The position numbers and the translations under genes were made by a program. 64,000 nucleotides of DNA from contig CALXYO010000004.1 of assembly GCA_944393005.1 (NCBI GenBank), forward strand, positions 62,001 through 126,000. Direction: 5' to 3'. The notes beneath the pieces were generated by a model. The model was not told the origin of the DNA. It saw only the letters and a list, made by a program, of their open reading frames with translations, and ran no database searches. This document shows, piece by piece, positions 27,881 to 35,633 of the stretch (positions within the stretch are counted from its first letter, which is position 1; every line of letters starts with the position of its first letter). Source of the stretch: an uncultured Spirochaetales bacterium. Its GTDB lineage: Bacteria; Spirochaetota; Spirochaetia; Sphaerochaetales; Sphaerochaetaceae.

Positions 27881-28041
27881 TCTTTCAAAATGGCAGCGTT
27901 CTGCTGCCTCATATAAAACAGTTTCATGGACAGAGGAGACAGGCAGAAAGAGTGATCTTCACTTAAAAACAGATCTTCTTTCTGTTTAAATGATTCTATG
28001 AAAACAGACATCAGCAGGACGATACTGCTGATGGTAATCTG

Positions 28042-28072
28042 AACTCTCCGGAGCGGATATGCCCGGAGAGTT
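28042..28072 (+). terminator. Terminator of transporter operon 1
   Basis: AACTCTCCGG pairs perfectly with CCGGAGAGTT and is followed by TTTC. Another 9-bp stem (CATCAGCAG / CTGCTGATG) lies just ahead at 28009-28033, and a GGCAGC/GCTGCC hairpin at 27892-27908. Confidence 0.8.
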
Positions 28073-28095
28073 TTTCATTGTGAGTGCGTACGTGC

Positions 28096-28473
28096 CTAAA
28101 GAAAATGTGCGGGAGATGTTCTGAAGAGTGATGCCAGCTTTTTCGCAGTCTCCCGGCTTATTGCCCGTCTGCCGTTTTCCATATTTGAAATGTTCTGGAC
28201 ATAAGTGCCGAGCTCATCTGCCAGTTGTTTCTGCGTCATGCCACATAGATTTCTGTAGAAACTGAGGTTTTTCCCCGGAGTCTGTTTTGCCTTTGTCTCT
28301 TTGTACCAGGCCGTTTCCCTGAAATCAACAGACTCATTCTCTTCATATCCGTCTGTGAAAGTATTGATGTTCTCCTCTCCGTATTCGTTCATTAAATAAT
28401 TCATGAATGACTTCGTCACAGGCCCTTTTATCTCAAGATTTTCAGTATGGGGCATTTTCACGACTACCAACAT
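28096..28473 (-). CDS. XRE-family antitoxin (HigA-like)
   Basis: A 125-residue DNA-binding protein. The C-terminal helix-turn-helix (LSFYRNLCGMTQKQLADELG, then VQNISNMENGRRAIS) lies at about residues 70-110 and is a classic XRE/Cro fold. The N-terminal 65 residues would bind the toxin. The ATG at 28471-28473 has GTGGAGG eight bases upstream and overlaps the toxin gene by 32 bases, so it is translationally coupled to it. Gene order, toxin first then antitoxin, is that of HigBA. It probably represses its own promoter through the TAATCAA/TTGATTA array at 28732-28766. Confidence 0.85.
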   Translation of the reverse strand: MLVVVKMPHTENLEIKGPVTKSFMNYLMNEYGEENINTFTDGYEENESVDFRETAWYKETKAKQTPGKNLSFYRNLCGMTQKQLADELGTYVQNISNMENGRRAISRETAKKLASLFRTSPAHFL

Positions 28474-28711
28474 AATAGACCTCCACGTAAAATTCGTTCT
28501 CAAATTCCTGCCAGCATGCTACCCAGTGATAACTGAGATGACAGTGGTATTTGTTTTTACCTATTTTGCTGAAGTTCTGATACTTCGGCTGAACAGGTCC
28601 GTATTGTTCTATATCTTCAAGAAGCATGACCAATGTATTTATGTCCTTTTCCGGTAGTTGGTTTATCTTCTTTTCACATTTTTTCAAGACTCGGACTGTA
28701 TATTTCCTCAC
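28442..28711 (-). CDS. RelE/HigB-type toxin (probable mRNA interferase)
   Basis: An 89-residue basic protein of RelE/ParE type by size, context and pattern: the N-terminal helices KKCEKKINQLPEKDINTL and VMLLEDIEQYG are followed by a beta-sheet with KIGKNKYHCHLSYHWVACW and the final VEVYYVGSRENAPY. The last strand with Tyr and Arg near the C terminus fits the active site of ribosome-dependent mRNA interferases. The GTG start at 28711 is chosen because AAGGAG stands ten bases upstream; longer frames run into the promoter and operator. The closest subgroup is not clear, and a ParE-like gyrase toxin is possible. Confidence 0.78.
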   Translation of the reverse strand: MRKYTVRVLKKCEKKINQLPEKDINTLVMLLEDIEQYGPVQPKYQNFSKIGKNKYHCHLSYHWVACWQEFENEFYVEVYYVGSRENAPY

Positions 28712-28727
28712 TCCGTATTTCTCCTTA

Positions 28728-28766
28728 AATATAATCAAAAATTGATTAGTAATCAATATTTGATTA
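28728..28766 (-). promoter_or_regulatory. Toxin-antitoxin promoter embedded in an operator array
   Basis: Four alternating half-sites, TAATCAA (28732), TTGATTA (28742), TAATCAA (28750) and TTGATTA (28760), form overlapping perfect palindromes. On the minus strand TTGATT (28751-28756) and TATATT (28728-28733) form a promoter with a 17-bp spacer inside the array. Binding of the antitoxin here would block RNA polymerase. Confidence 0.75.
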
Positions 28767-28821
28767 CTTGTGTCTCTTTCCATATCCCTATACACAAAAA
28801 GTCCTGATTTTGTGCAAAACT

Positions 28822-28913
28822 CAGAATTTTTCCGGGTACATTATGGAAATATTTCCGAGTGAATCTGGGAAATATTGCCGAATGGATTAGGGAAATATTA
28901 TTGGATGCACAGT
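28822..28913. repeat. 23-bp tandem repeat, about four copies
   Basis: GGAAATATT recurs at 28845, 28868 and 28891, exactly 23 bp apart, with similar following sequence (CCGA[G/A]TG[A/G]AT). A degenerate copy begins at 28822 (13 of 23 matches to the next). The array lies upstream of the toxin-antitoxin promoter and downstream of the helicase gene. Its period is the same as that of the array at 4373-4430. Confidence 0.8.
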
Positions 28914-28983
28914 GCGATATAGATGATATAAAAATAAATATTTTTGTTTATATTCTTAGCTTAACTATTCCCATCATGAGTGT

Positions 28984-31167
28984 TTAGCCTGAGAATGCGT
29001 TGCTGATTGCATTCTTTACTTTCTCTTTGCAGTCAACTGATGTTGTTGGAATCCTTACGATACGGACTCCGGCCTGCTGAAGAAGTAGGCGATCTTTTCT
29101 TTTATCTCTTTCACTCTGTCTTTTGTCGAGAACATGCTGCAACCCATCAACCTCTACAGCCAGTACTGGCGATTTATCAAGTACGTCGTAAATGAGAAAA
29201 TCAAGATGCGTATTTGAGTTGGATGCAAAGCGTGCGTCCTCTTTATCTGCAAGAGATGATGGATTGACTATTTTGCTTAAAGGATAGTGCATTGCAAATC
29301 CAAATGGATGCAAGTCATCATCATTCTGGAGTTCTCTGAGAATTGATGCCATTATGTTTTCAGAATCGAAATCAGAGATACGAAGCATCTTTTTCTTGAA
29401 AGTTTCAAGAATTGGAGAATATCTGTCATACATTATGTCAAATACAGAATAGACTTTGCTGTCTTTTATCTCATAATCGCTGCTGTAATAATTCAGATAA
29501 CGGATGAAATCATTGATCAAAGTCCCGTTTTGGTTTAAAAGCTCTTCGCTTGCAACAACATAAAGCCTGTTTTTCGCTCTTGATATTGCAACATTGATAA
29601 GATTCGGGTTGTTCAGGAAATCGGTCTGATCAGCATCTTCATAGACTCTGACATGGTCGGATACTGTTGAAAGGATTATTGATGAACGTTCTTTTCCCTG
29701 AAATTTATGTACTGTATCAATAAGAAGCTCATTATAGGGCAGCCACTGTTTCAGCAAGTCTGCCTGAGCCCTGTATGGGGTAACTATTCCTGTGTCTTTG
29801 ATACCGGATTGCGGTAATACTTCGTCCCTTATACTCTTGCATTGTCTTTCATTGGTCCTCTCCCTCTCGCTGTGAGGAAGTGTTTTGAAAATTTTTACAC
29901 CGTTTCCTTCTTTATGTTCTGTCCGTATTACCAGTTCATCATTGTAGAATCTTTTATTGCAGAATCCTATGATATCCGGATCACATCTGAAATGCTCCTT
30001 AAGAAGTGTAGAGGGTATACTGTTTCCGTATTTTTCCACTATGAATGAAAGAAGGCTGTGGCTGCAATAGTCGTATGTTTCAGGAATGTCAAAAGTACTT
30101 GTCAGAGGTTTTATTATTCTCTGGTCCTTTGTTCTGACAACGTGCGGAAGCTGTTTTGAGTCACCAACGCATATGAGATTCCGGGCGCAGCTCATTGCAG
30201 CAACCGCAGAACATAAATCAATCTGACTTGCTTCATCGATTATAAGATAATCATAGAGAAAAGCATTGTCTGTACAATGATGAAGAGAGTGGGTTGTGCT
30301 GAATACTACCGGATACCGTTCTGTGAAAACATGAAAATTCTGCTTGTAGTCTGAAAAGGTGAACTTCCTGTCTTCTGTACCTTCGTAATGTTTCTGCAGA
30401 TGCCTTCTTAACAGACACATTGATATCTTTCTGAAATCAGAAAGCGAGGATTCGCTTATATCCAATGAAGCGGCTTCTGTTTTCAGTTTTTCAAGCCTTT
30501 TCTCAATTTCTGTTTTTCTCATATCATAGAAATAATGCTGAAGATAAAAGGTTGATGAAGATATGTTTTTCAGAACATTCCTGGTGTCCTTTATTTTATA
30601 TGTAAAACGCAGACGCAGTCTGTCAGCAAAACTTATTCTGGCTTTCATGCCTAGTGTTTCGATATAAGCTGCAGAAGCTAATGGATTTGCTATTTTTCTT
30701 TGGGAAATCAGTTTTTCTGGAACAGCATTTACTATTTTTTCATAGGTATAATCTGAAACTCTTTTTTCAGCACTTAACTCATAAAGTTCTTTGTAAAGAC
30801 TTCCGATTTCACTCTGTATTCTGAAATATTTCTCTATGTTCTTTGCTTTTTCCTTGATTTCTGCAGGCATGATCAGAGTATCGTCTGCCAGCTGTGTCTT
30901 CAGGTATTCTATGGATTTCTGGTTTTCCATAAAATCTTCAACGTTTGAATTGCTGCCAAGAGGAGCACAAATTGAATCAAGTGATTCATCTTTCAGTTTT
31001 TCAATAATGTTTTTTACAGCTTCATTGTTTCCAGCTGCAATGGCTATTGTTTTATTCTGCAGCAGAAGATTCGCTATTATGTTAAGGATTGTCTGTGTTT
31101 TTCCTGTACCGGGAGGTCCCTGAATTACGCTTATGCGGCTTGTCAAAGCTGAATTGACAGCCTGCAT
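28984..31167 (-). CDS. SF1 helicase (UPF1/DNA2-like) with C-terminal DUF2726 nuclease-like domain; C-terminal part of an interrupted gene
   Basis: 727 residues carrying every helicase motif: Walker A GPPGTGKTQT (17-26), Walker B LIIDEASQIDL (near 306), VGDSKQLPHV (near 330), DTVHKFQGKERSSIIL (near 480) and NVAISRAKNRLYVV (near 525). The C terminus has the DUF2726/PDDEXK-like pattern (LDFLIYDVL..VLAVEVDGLQH followed by DRLLLQQAGVRIVRIPT). It is in the same frame as the 179-residue frame upstream, separated by a single TAA at 31183-31185. Together they make a protein of about 912 residues with the standard NESQ lead-in just after the stop. The ATG at 31167 has no clear ribosome-binding site. 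Such helicases often occur in defence islands. The region is visibly more AT-rich than its neighbours. Confidence 0.85.
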   Translation of the reverse strand: MQAVNSALTSRISVIQGPPGTGKTQTILNIIANLLLQNKTIAIAAGNNEAVKNIIEKLKDESLDSICAPLGSNSNVEDFMENQKSIEYLKTQLADDTLIMPAEIKEKAKNIEKYFRIQSEIGSLYKELYELSAEKRVSDYTYEKIVNAVPEKLISQRKIANPLASAAYIETLGMKARISFADRLRLRFTYKIKDTRNVLKNISSSTFYLQHYFYDMRKTEIEKRLEKLKTEAASLDISESSLSDFRKISMCLLRRHLQKHYEGTEDRKFTFSDYKQNFHVFTERYPVVFSTTHSLHHCTDNAFLYDYLIIDEASQIDLCSAVAAMSCARNLICVGDSKQLPHVVRTKDQRIIKPLTSTFDIPETYDYCSHSLLSFIVEKYGNSIPSTLLKEHFRCDPDIIGFCNKRFYNDELVIRTEHKEGNGVKIFKTLPHSERERTNERQCKSIRDEVLPQSGIKDTGIVTPYRAQADLLKQWLPYNELLIDTVHKFQGKERSSIILSTVSDHVRVYEDADQTDFLNNPNLINVAISRAKNRLYVVASEELLNQNGTLINDFIRYLNYYSSDYEIKDSKVYSVFDIMYDRYSPILETFKKKMLRISDFDSENIMASILRELQNDDDLHPFGFAMHYPLSKIVNPSSLADKEDARFASNSNTHLDFLIYDVLDKSPVLAVEVDGLQHVLDKRQSERDKRKDRLLLQQAGVRIVRIPTTSVDCKEKVKNAISNAFSG

Positions 31168-31182
31168 CTGTGATTCATTGGC

Positions 31183-31722
31183 TTACCATGGGCTTATGAT
31201 GATATCAGGGGAGGCATTGTGTTCCGGTTCTTTATTCTGAAGTATGGAAGACAGGACAGATTCTTCATTGATGAAAAGGCTGGTGATTTCTTTGTGCAGG
31301 AACCCTTCTTCATCTTCATCTGGTTTGACAATTTCGCTGACTGCAGAAAGATAGGATATTATGTTATTCACATTTTTATCTGCACGTTGGTTTTTTACTA
31401 TTTTCACAAATTTATGCCTGTGGACATAAGTTTTCCCTGTGTATGAGATTATTTTGAAAAAAGGGCCGAATTCAATAATATGCTGCGGATTATGTATGTA
31501 TTTGCCTTTGACGTATACCTGCGAGTCTTTTATATCAATTTCTTTCGGGTCGTCAAGTATGAATACATCATCTTTTCTGTATGGATATGTTCTGTTGTTC
31601 AGGTAGGTGATATTCCAGATTTTTTTCAGGTTGTCAAACCTGATAGATATGATCTGAGCTGTCTTGTCTTCAGCAATTCCTTCTTTGTTTACTATCAGTA
31701 TCAGGGTTTTGAGAATATCCAT
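31183..31722 (-). CDS. N-terminal fragment of the interrupted SF1 helicase
   Basis: 179 residues, MDILKTLILIVNKEGI to DIIISPW, ending in TAA. The next in-frame codons read ANESQMQAVNSAL, which is the usual Q-motif lead-in of UPF1-like helicases, so this is the front part of the gene at 28984-31167 rather than a separate protein. The fragment holds a beta-rich region of the kind that precedes the helicase core in related proteins; no catalytic motif is seen. The start lies 15 bases from the 3' end of the tRNA-Arg gene and has no Shine-Dalgarno sequence. A nonsense mutation, stop-codon readthrough, or a sequencing error are the possible explanations. Confidence 0.75.
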   Translation of the reverse strand: MDILKTLILIVNKEGIAEDKTAQIISIRFDNLKKIWNITYLNNRTYPYRKDDVFILDDPKEIDIKDSQVYVKGKYIHNPQHIIEFGPFFKIISYTGKTYVHRHKFVKIVKNQRADKNVNNIISYLSAVSEIVKPDEDEEGFLHKEITSLFINEESVLSSILQNKEPEHNASPDIIISPW

Positions 31723-31737
31723 ATCGGTTCAGATTTT

Positions 31738-31808
31738 ACCCGCAGGCAGAATCGAACTGCCATATCACCCTCCGGAGGGGCGCGCACTATCCATTATGCT
31801 ATGCGGGC
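31738..31808 (-). tRNA. tRNA-Arg (anticodon CCG)
   Basis: Minus-strand cloverleaf of 71 bases. The acceptor stem GCCCGCA pairs with TGCGGGT (G-U at the end). The D arm is GCAT-AATGGATA-GTGC. The anticodon stem CGCCC / GGGTG encloses loop CTCCGGA, giving anticodon CCG. The T arm is GGCAG-TTCGATT-CTGCC. The variable loop is four bases. CCA is not encoded; the next bases are AAAA. The helicase islet begins at its 3' end. Confidence 0.9.
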
Positions 31809-31837
31809 ACATGATGGTCTTATTTTAAGGAAAAGAC

Positions 31838-31868
31838 GGCTGAATGCAAAGATGCTGTGCATTCAGCC
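31838..31868 (-). terminator. Terminator of the module 2 lyase gene
   Basis: The perfect 11-bp stem GGCTGAATGCA / TGCATTCAGCC has a 9-base loop. On the minus strand it is followed by GTCTTTTCCTT. It lies between the lyase stop and the tRNA. Confidence 0.75.
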
Positions 31869-31884
31869 ATTGCGTTTATTTTTT

Positions 31885-33780
31885 TCAATACTTTATTGCG
31901 ATGATGTCCTCATCATTTTTCTTTATGAAGACTCTTGCATAACACTCGGCATCACCGCACCGAAGCAGGAATCCTCCCTGGGGTTTCTCATCAGTCGTGA
32001 AGGCGAAAGTGTATGTGTCCTTGCCATCTGACAGCAGAAGTCCGCAGGATGAATCTTTGTCAATGACGGAAGAAGAAAGCGGCTTTATGACATCAAGCTC
32101 TTTTATTTCTGTACACTTTCCAAGTGCTATGACAGTCACGGCAAGTCTGCTGAAACTCCGCTCGATGAGCGGGGATTCTGTCATTTCATTGTAATGCTTT
32201 GACATCGGGAACGTGCTGAGCGTTGTCTTTCCCGGTTTCATGAAGAACATCTTTATTTCTGATTTGTTTTTCTGCACGCACAGTGTGTTGTCATCAAGCT
32301 GTGTCACAACAGCGCCTTCATCCGCATGGAATATGCTCTTTGCGGTATACTGGCCCGCATTTGTGACTGAGTCTGCGATTATGACGAACTTGTCCTCAAT
32401 TGTGATGATGCTGCGTCTTGGAAGCACTCCGTCCTTCATGTAGCCCAGATGGCAGGCGGACAGGTATTTGTATGGCCCTTCAACCTTTGCATCTTCAAAG
32501 ACAGGGGAGGCGAAATCCTCAATACCCCAGCTGTCGACCATAGTTGCCATATCTTTGTCATTGATGATTATGGTATTGTGGCCGAAAGCCCCTTTAAGCT
32601 GCCGTCTCTCTTTGCTGTCCACATATGTGTAGCGTCCTGTATCGGTGAGGATCACTTCACCTTTTTGATAAAGATCGAAATGGAGCTGGTCGAAATGACC
32701 GTGTCCGCTTCCGTAAAGACCGCAGTGGAAACGGAATGCAGTATCATCATCAATGGAAAGGACTGCGTTTCCCGTATCGCCGAAGAAATAAGACAGGTTT
32801 TCCTTTTTCTGTTCCTCCGGGATACTCTGGTCAAGAGGGAAGGATGCGTGGAAATCCTCATCGTTTCCGCCTTTGCCGGCTGCTGCAAGCTCTCCGTCAT
32901 TGAAAAGCACTGCGGCTTCAAGAACCATATCCCGGAAATCTATCTCATCACTGTCGCCGGACAGGTAGCATTTGCCGTCTGGACGCAATGCCCTTGCAAG
33001 TCCCTGCGAGAGAAGATGTGTCTTATCAAGGAGCTTGCATGAAAGTTCAATTCCGCTCCGCCTTGCAGCAAGGACTGAGTCGAGAAGCGCATGAAGGACC
33101 TCTGCATGATACATTGCACTCTGCTCCCAGTGCATGCCGTCATTCATTGTCTGGAGACCTGCTTCTTCCTCAAGCCTTTCAAGTGCAAGCTTCATGTCTT
33201 CCTTTCTGTCAAGATACAATGCGGCAAGAAGCAGTCCATGATCCTGCAGCACACCCCAGTTGGAAAGCTTGTGGAAGGCGGTATGTGCCGCTTTCAGCAC
33301 ATCTATGTGCATGCTGAAGATTTCATTCATCCTGTCCATTACAGAGGAGGGAAGGGGTTCTGTGTCGCTGAAGTATTCAATGCTTCTTAAGTAGTTTTCT
33401 ATCCTTATTCCGCATTCCAGTGTTCTCCAGCATCTTTCTCCCGGTTCCGTATTCTCATAGAATTCTTCAAAAAGACGTATCCATGCGTTCCTGTATTTCT
33501 CATTCCGTGTAAGGGCATATGCTTTCGCGAGATTGAGAAGGAAAGTGTGCCGGCTGAAGGCAAAGCACCATTCCTCATCACCGAACGGGATTCTGTTCCA
33601 GTCTATTTTCCCGTCAAAATGAACTTCCTCGGTACATCGTTCCATTTCATATTTGTCTGTGAATATGAATGTGTTGTCACATGCCAGATCTGCAATGTGC
33701 AGTATTCTCTTCACTATGTGCTCATCTTTTTTAAGCCAGCTTATGTATTCTTCCGTGTTTTCAAGATAGAGACGTTTCAT
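31885..33780 (-). CDS. Heparinase II/III-family lyase, module 2
   Basis: A 631-residue protein with an alpha-helical toroid (WCFAFSRHTFLLNLAKAY, then WRTLECGIRIENYLRS and NDGMHWEQSAMYHAEVLHA, the catalytic Tyr/His region) followed by a beta-sandwich with GSGHGHFDQLHFDLYQKGEV and LTDTGRYTYVD. These are marks of heparinase II/III-type lyases, which eliminate at uronic acids of heparin, heparan or related polymers. No signal peptide is seen. The ATG at 33780 is preferred because AGAGGA lies nine bases upstream; the frame extends to 33864 without a site. It is divergent from the sulfatase gene, consistent with joint action on a sulfated glycosaminoglycan. Its sequence differs clearly from the module 1 lyase. 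Confidence 0.85.
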   Translation of the reverse strand: MKRLYLENTEEYISWLKKDEHIVKRILHIADLACDNTFIFTDKYEMERCTEEVHFDGKIDWNRIPFGDEEWCFAFSRHTFLLNLAKAYALTRNEKYRNAWIRLFEEFYENTEPGERCWRTLECGIRIENYLRSIEYFSDTEPLPSSVMDRMNEIFSMHIDVLKAAHTAFHKLSNWGVLQDHGLLLAALYLDRKEDMKLALERLEEEAGLQTMNDGMHWEQSAMYHAEVLHALLDSVLAARRSGIELSCKLLDKTHLLSQGLARALRPDGKCYLSGDSDEIDFRDMVLEAAVLFNDGELAAAGKGGNDEDFHASFPLDQSIPEEQKKENLSYFFGDTGNAVLSIDDDTAFRFHCGLYGSGHGHFDQLHFDLYQKGEVILTDTGRYTYVDSKERRQLKGAFGHNTIIINDKDMATMVDSWGIEDFASPVFEDAKVEGPYKYLSACHLGYMKDGVLPRRSIITIEDKFVIIADSVTNAGQYTAKSIFHADEGAVVTQLDDNTLCVQKNKSEIKMFFMKPGKTTLSTFPMSKHYNEMTESPLIERSFSRLAVTVIALGKCTEIKELDVIKPLSSSVIDKDSSCGLLLSDGKDTYTFAFTTDEKPQGGFLLRCGDAECYARVFIKKNDEDIIAIKY

Positions 33781-34109
33781 ACAGTTGTCCTCTTTTTTAT
33801 GGATATCTATAGTTTTCCAGTATCCATCTTTTGTTATGAAGTGGCAATGTTTTCTTGTCTTCATTTGATTGATTTCCGTCGTATTCAGATCCTTTGCTGT
33901 CTGGTTTTTGAAATAAACGGATGATATTCGCGTATACCGATTTTCAGACTCTTGTGCTCATCTGTGTCGGACCTTTCTGTTCTGATGCAGGATACCAGCT
34001 TTTTCATAAAGTGCGGTAATTTTTTCAGTTTTTGAAAATTGCATACAGGAAAATAAGATAATGGTAAATATCCGGCAGTGATGCTATAATTCCGTCAAAG
34101 GAATCGAAA
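33781..34109. promoter_or_regulatory. Divergent promoter region of lyase and sulfatase
   Basis: An extended -10 (TG-C-TATAAT) at 34082-34090 precedes the sulfatase start by 19 bases. The 11-mer GGTAATTTTTT at 34015-34025 is identical to the one at 38826-38836 in front of the module 2 kinase and transporter. TGGTAAATATCC at 34062-34073 resembles the TGGTAAAATCT operator boxes. The lyase-proximal half shows nothing distinct. Confidence 0.5.
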
Positions 34110-35549
34110 ATGAAAAAGAAGAATGTTGTTTTCATCTGTACCGATGAATGGCCCGGACAGCTCTTCGGTCACAGAGGCAGAAAGGATATAATGACACCGA
34201 CAATTGATTTTCTGGCCGACAATGGTGTCATGATGGAGAATGCATACAGCGAATGTCCTGTGTGCATACCTGCAAGGCGGTCCCTCATGACGGGACTGAC
34301 TCCGGAGCACCACGGCGACAGGGTATACAGTGATACAATGAAAATGCCGTCACATCAGACTCTTGCAGGAGCCTTTTCAGATGCGGGGTACCAGACGGTT
34401 GCAGTGGGTAAGATGCATGTCTATCCGCAGCGTGACAGGATTGGATTTGATGATGTTATCCTGCTTGAAGAAGGCCGCAGTGAATTCGGCGTGACTGATG
34501 ATTATGAAATATGGCTTGGGGAGAATGGGAAGCCGGGCGAGCAGTTCATGCATGGTATGGGCAACAACACATATTACACCAGACCATGGCATCTTGATGA
34601 GAAAGCCCATGAGACAAGCTGGGTGACCAGGGAGGCCATGAGGCAGATCGCAAGGAGAGATCCTGTCCGTCCGATGTTCCTGTATGTGTCCTATACATAT
34701 CCTCATCCGCCGCTTGTTCCTCTGCAGGTTTTCCTTGACAAGTACCGCGATACCCGGCTTGAGAAGCCACTGGCTGATGACTGGAAAGAGGAGTGGATCA
34801 TAAAGCAGTTCCGTGATATCGCCGCACCGTACAGTGAAAATGAAAGAGAAGATGCGATTCGAGCATTCTTTGCCCAGTGCACCCATATTGATTACAGTAT
34901 CCGTCTTATTATCGGAGCTCTGAGAGAACATGGTCTTCTTGATGATACAATTATTGTCTTCATGTCTGACCATGGTGATATGCTTTTTGACCACGATATG
35001 GTTGCCAAAAGGCTTTTCTATGAATCAAGCGCTTCTGTTCCTCTTATATTCTCCGGCCGTCCGATGCTGGAATACAGGGGGAAAGGGTATGAGAAGAAGC
35101 TCTGTCAGATCTGTGATGTGATGCCGACTCTGCTTGATCTTTGCGGTATTGAATGTGCTGATGAAATGGATGGTATTCCAATATTCTCAGAACAGAAGAG
35201 GGATTATATTTTCGGAGAGATCGGTGATGATGTTAAGGCAACCAGGATGATACGTGATGAGAAATACAAGCTTGTCTATTATCCTGCCGGCAATGTATCC
35301 CAGCTTTTTGATATGGAGAATGACAGGAAGGAAGAGCATGATCTTGCACAAGATCCTGCATATGCGGATGTGCTTCACAGGCTGCAGGATCTTCTTATCG
35401 GAAACCTGCATGGCGGGGACAGCGCCTGGGTCAGAAACGGACGGCTTGAAGGTTATCCTCCTGCTGAGGGGAAGAAGATTCCGAATTTCGGACTTCTCAA
35501 TCAGAGGGGTATCCACTGGCCTCCGGTTGAGACCGGATACAGCCACTGA
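34110..35549 (+). CDS. Cys-type sulfatase
   Basis: A 479-residue alkaline-phosphatase-fold sulfatase. The N-terminal FICTDEWPGQ supplies the metal-binding aspartate. The C-x-P-x-R signature is Cys52-Ile-Pro-Ala-Arg56 in CPVCIPARRSLMTG; Cys52 must be converted to formylglycine. In an anaerobe that would need an anSME maturase, which is not in this window. MSDHGDMLFDHDM near residue 290 is the second metal-binding stretch. No signal peptide is seen, so it may remove sulfate from imported oligosaccharides. Which sulfate position it cleaves is unknown. It is divergent from a heparinase-like lyase gene and converges on transporter operon 2. Confidence 0.92.
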   Translation: MKKKNVVFICTDEWPGQLFGHRGRKDIMTPTIDFLADNGVMMENAYSECPVCIPARRSLMTGLTPEHHGDRVYSDTMKMPSHQTLAGAFSDAGYQTVAVGKMHVYPQRDRIGFDDVILLEEGRSEFGVTDDYEIWLGENGKPGEQFMHGMGNNTYYTRPWHLDEKAHETSWVTREAMRQIARRDPVRPMFLYVSYTYPHPPLVPLQVFLDKYRDTRLEKPLADDWKEEWIIKQFRDIAAPYSENEREDAIRAFFAQCTHIDYSIRLIIGALREHGLLDDTIIVFMSDHGDMLFDHDMVAKRLFYESSASVPLIFSGRPMLEYRGKGYEKKLCQICDVMPTLLDLCGIECADEMDGIPIFSEQKRDYIFGEIGDDVKATRMIRDEKYKLVYYPAGNVSQLFDMENDRKEEHDLAQDPAYADVLHRLQDLLIGNLHGGDSAWVRNGRLEGYPPAEGKKIPNFGLLNQRGIHWPPVETGYSH

Positions 35550-35581
35550 AATTATTTCTGATGATCCTCAGTGAAAAAGAA

Positions 35582-35618
35582 GACTGCCGGCGCATGACGC
35601 GCTGGCAGTCAGTTTTTT
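35582..35618. terminator. Terminator between sulfatase and transporter operon 2
   Basis: GACTGCCGGCGC pairs with GCGCTGGCAGTC (one G-U pair, 5-base loop) and is followed by AGTTTTTTT. The A-rich left flank makes it usable in both directions. Confidence 0.85.
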
Positions 35619-35633
35619 TAAGTAACTGGTTTA

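Noticed and set aside
28009..28033. CATCAGCAG/CTGCTGATG hairpin as a separate regulatory RNA
   Set aside because: It is next to a strong terminator of the same operon and has no promoter of its own; probably part of the operon's 3' end.
28822..28913. Short CRISPR array
   Set aside because: The repeats are directly adjacent without spacers, and there are no cas genes.
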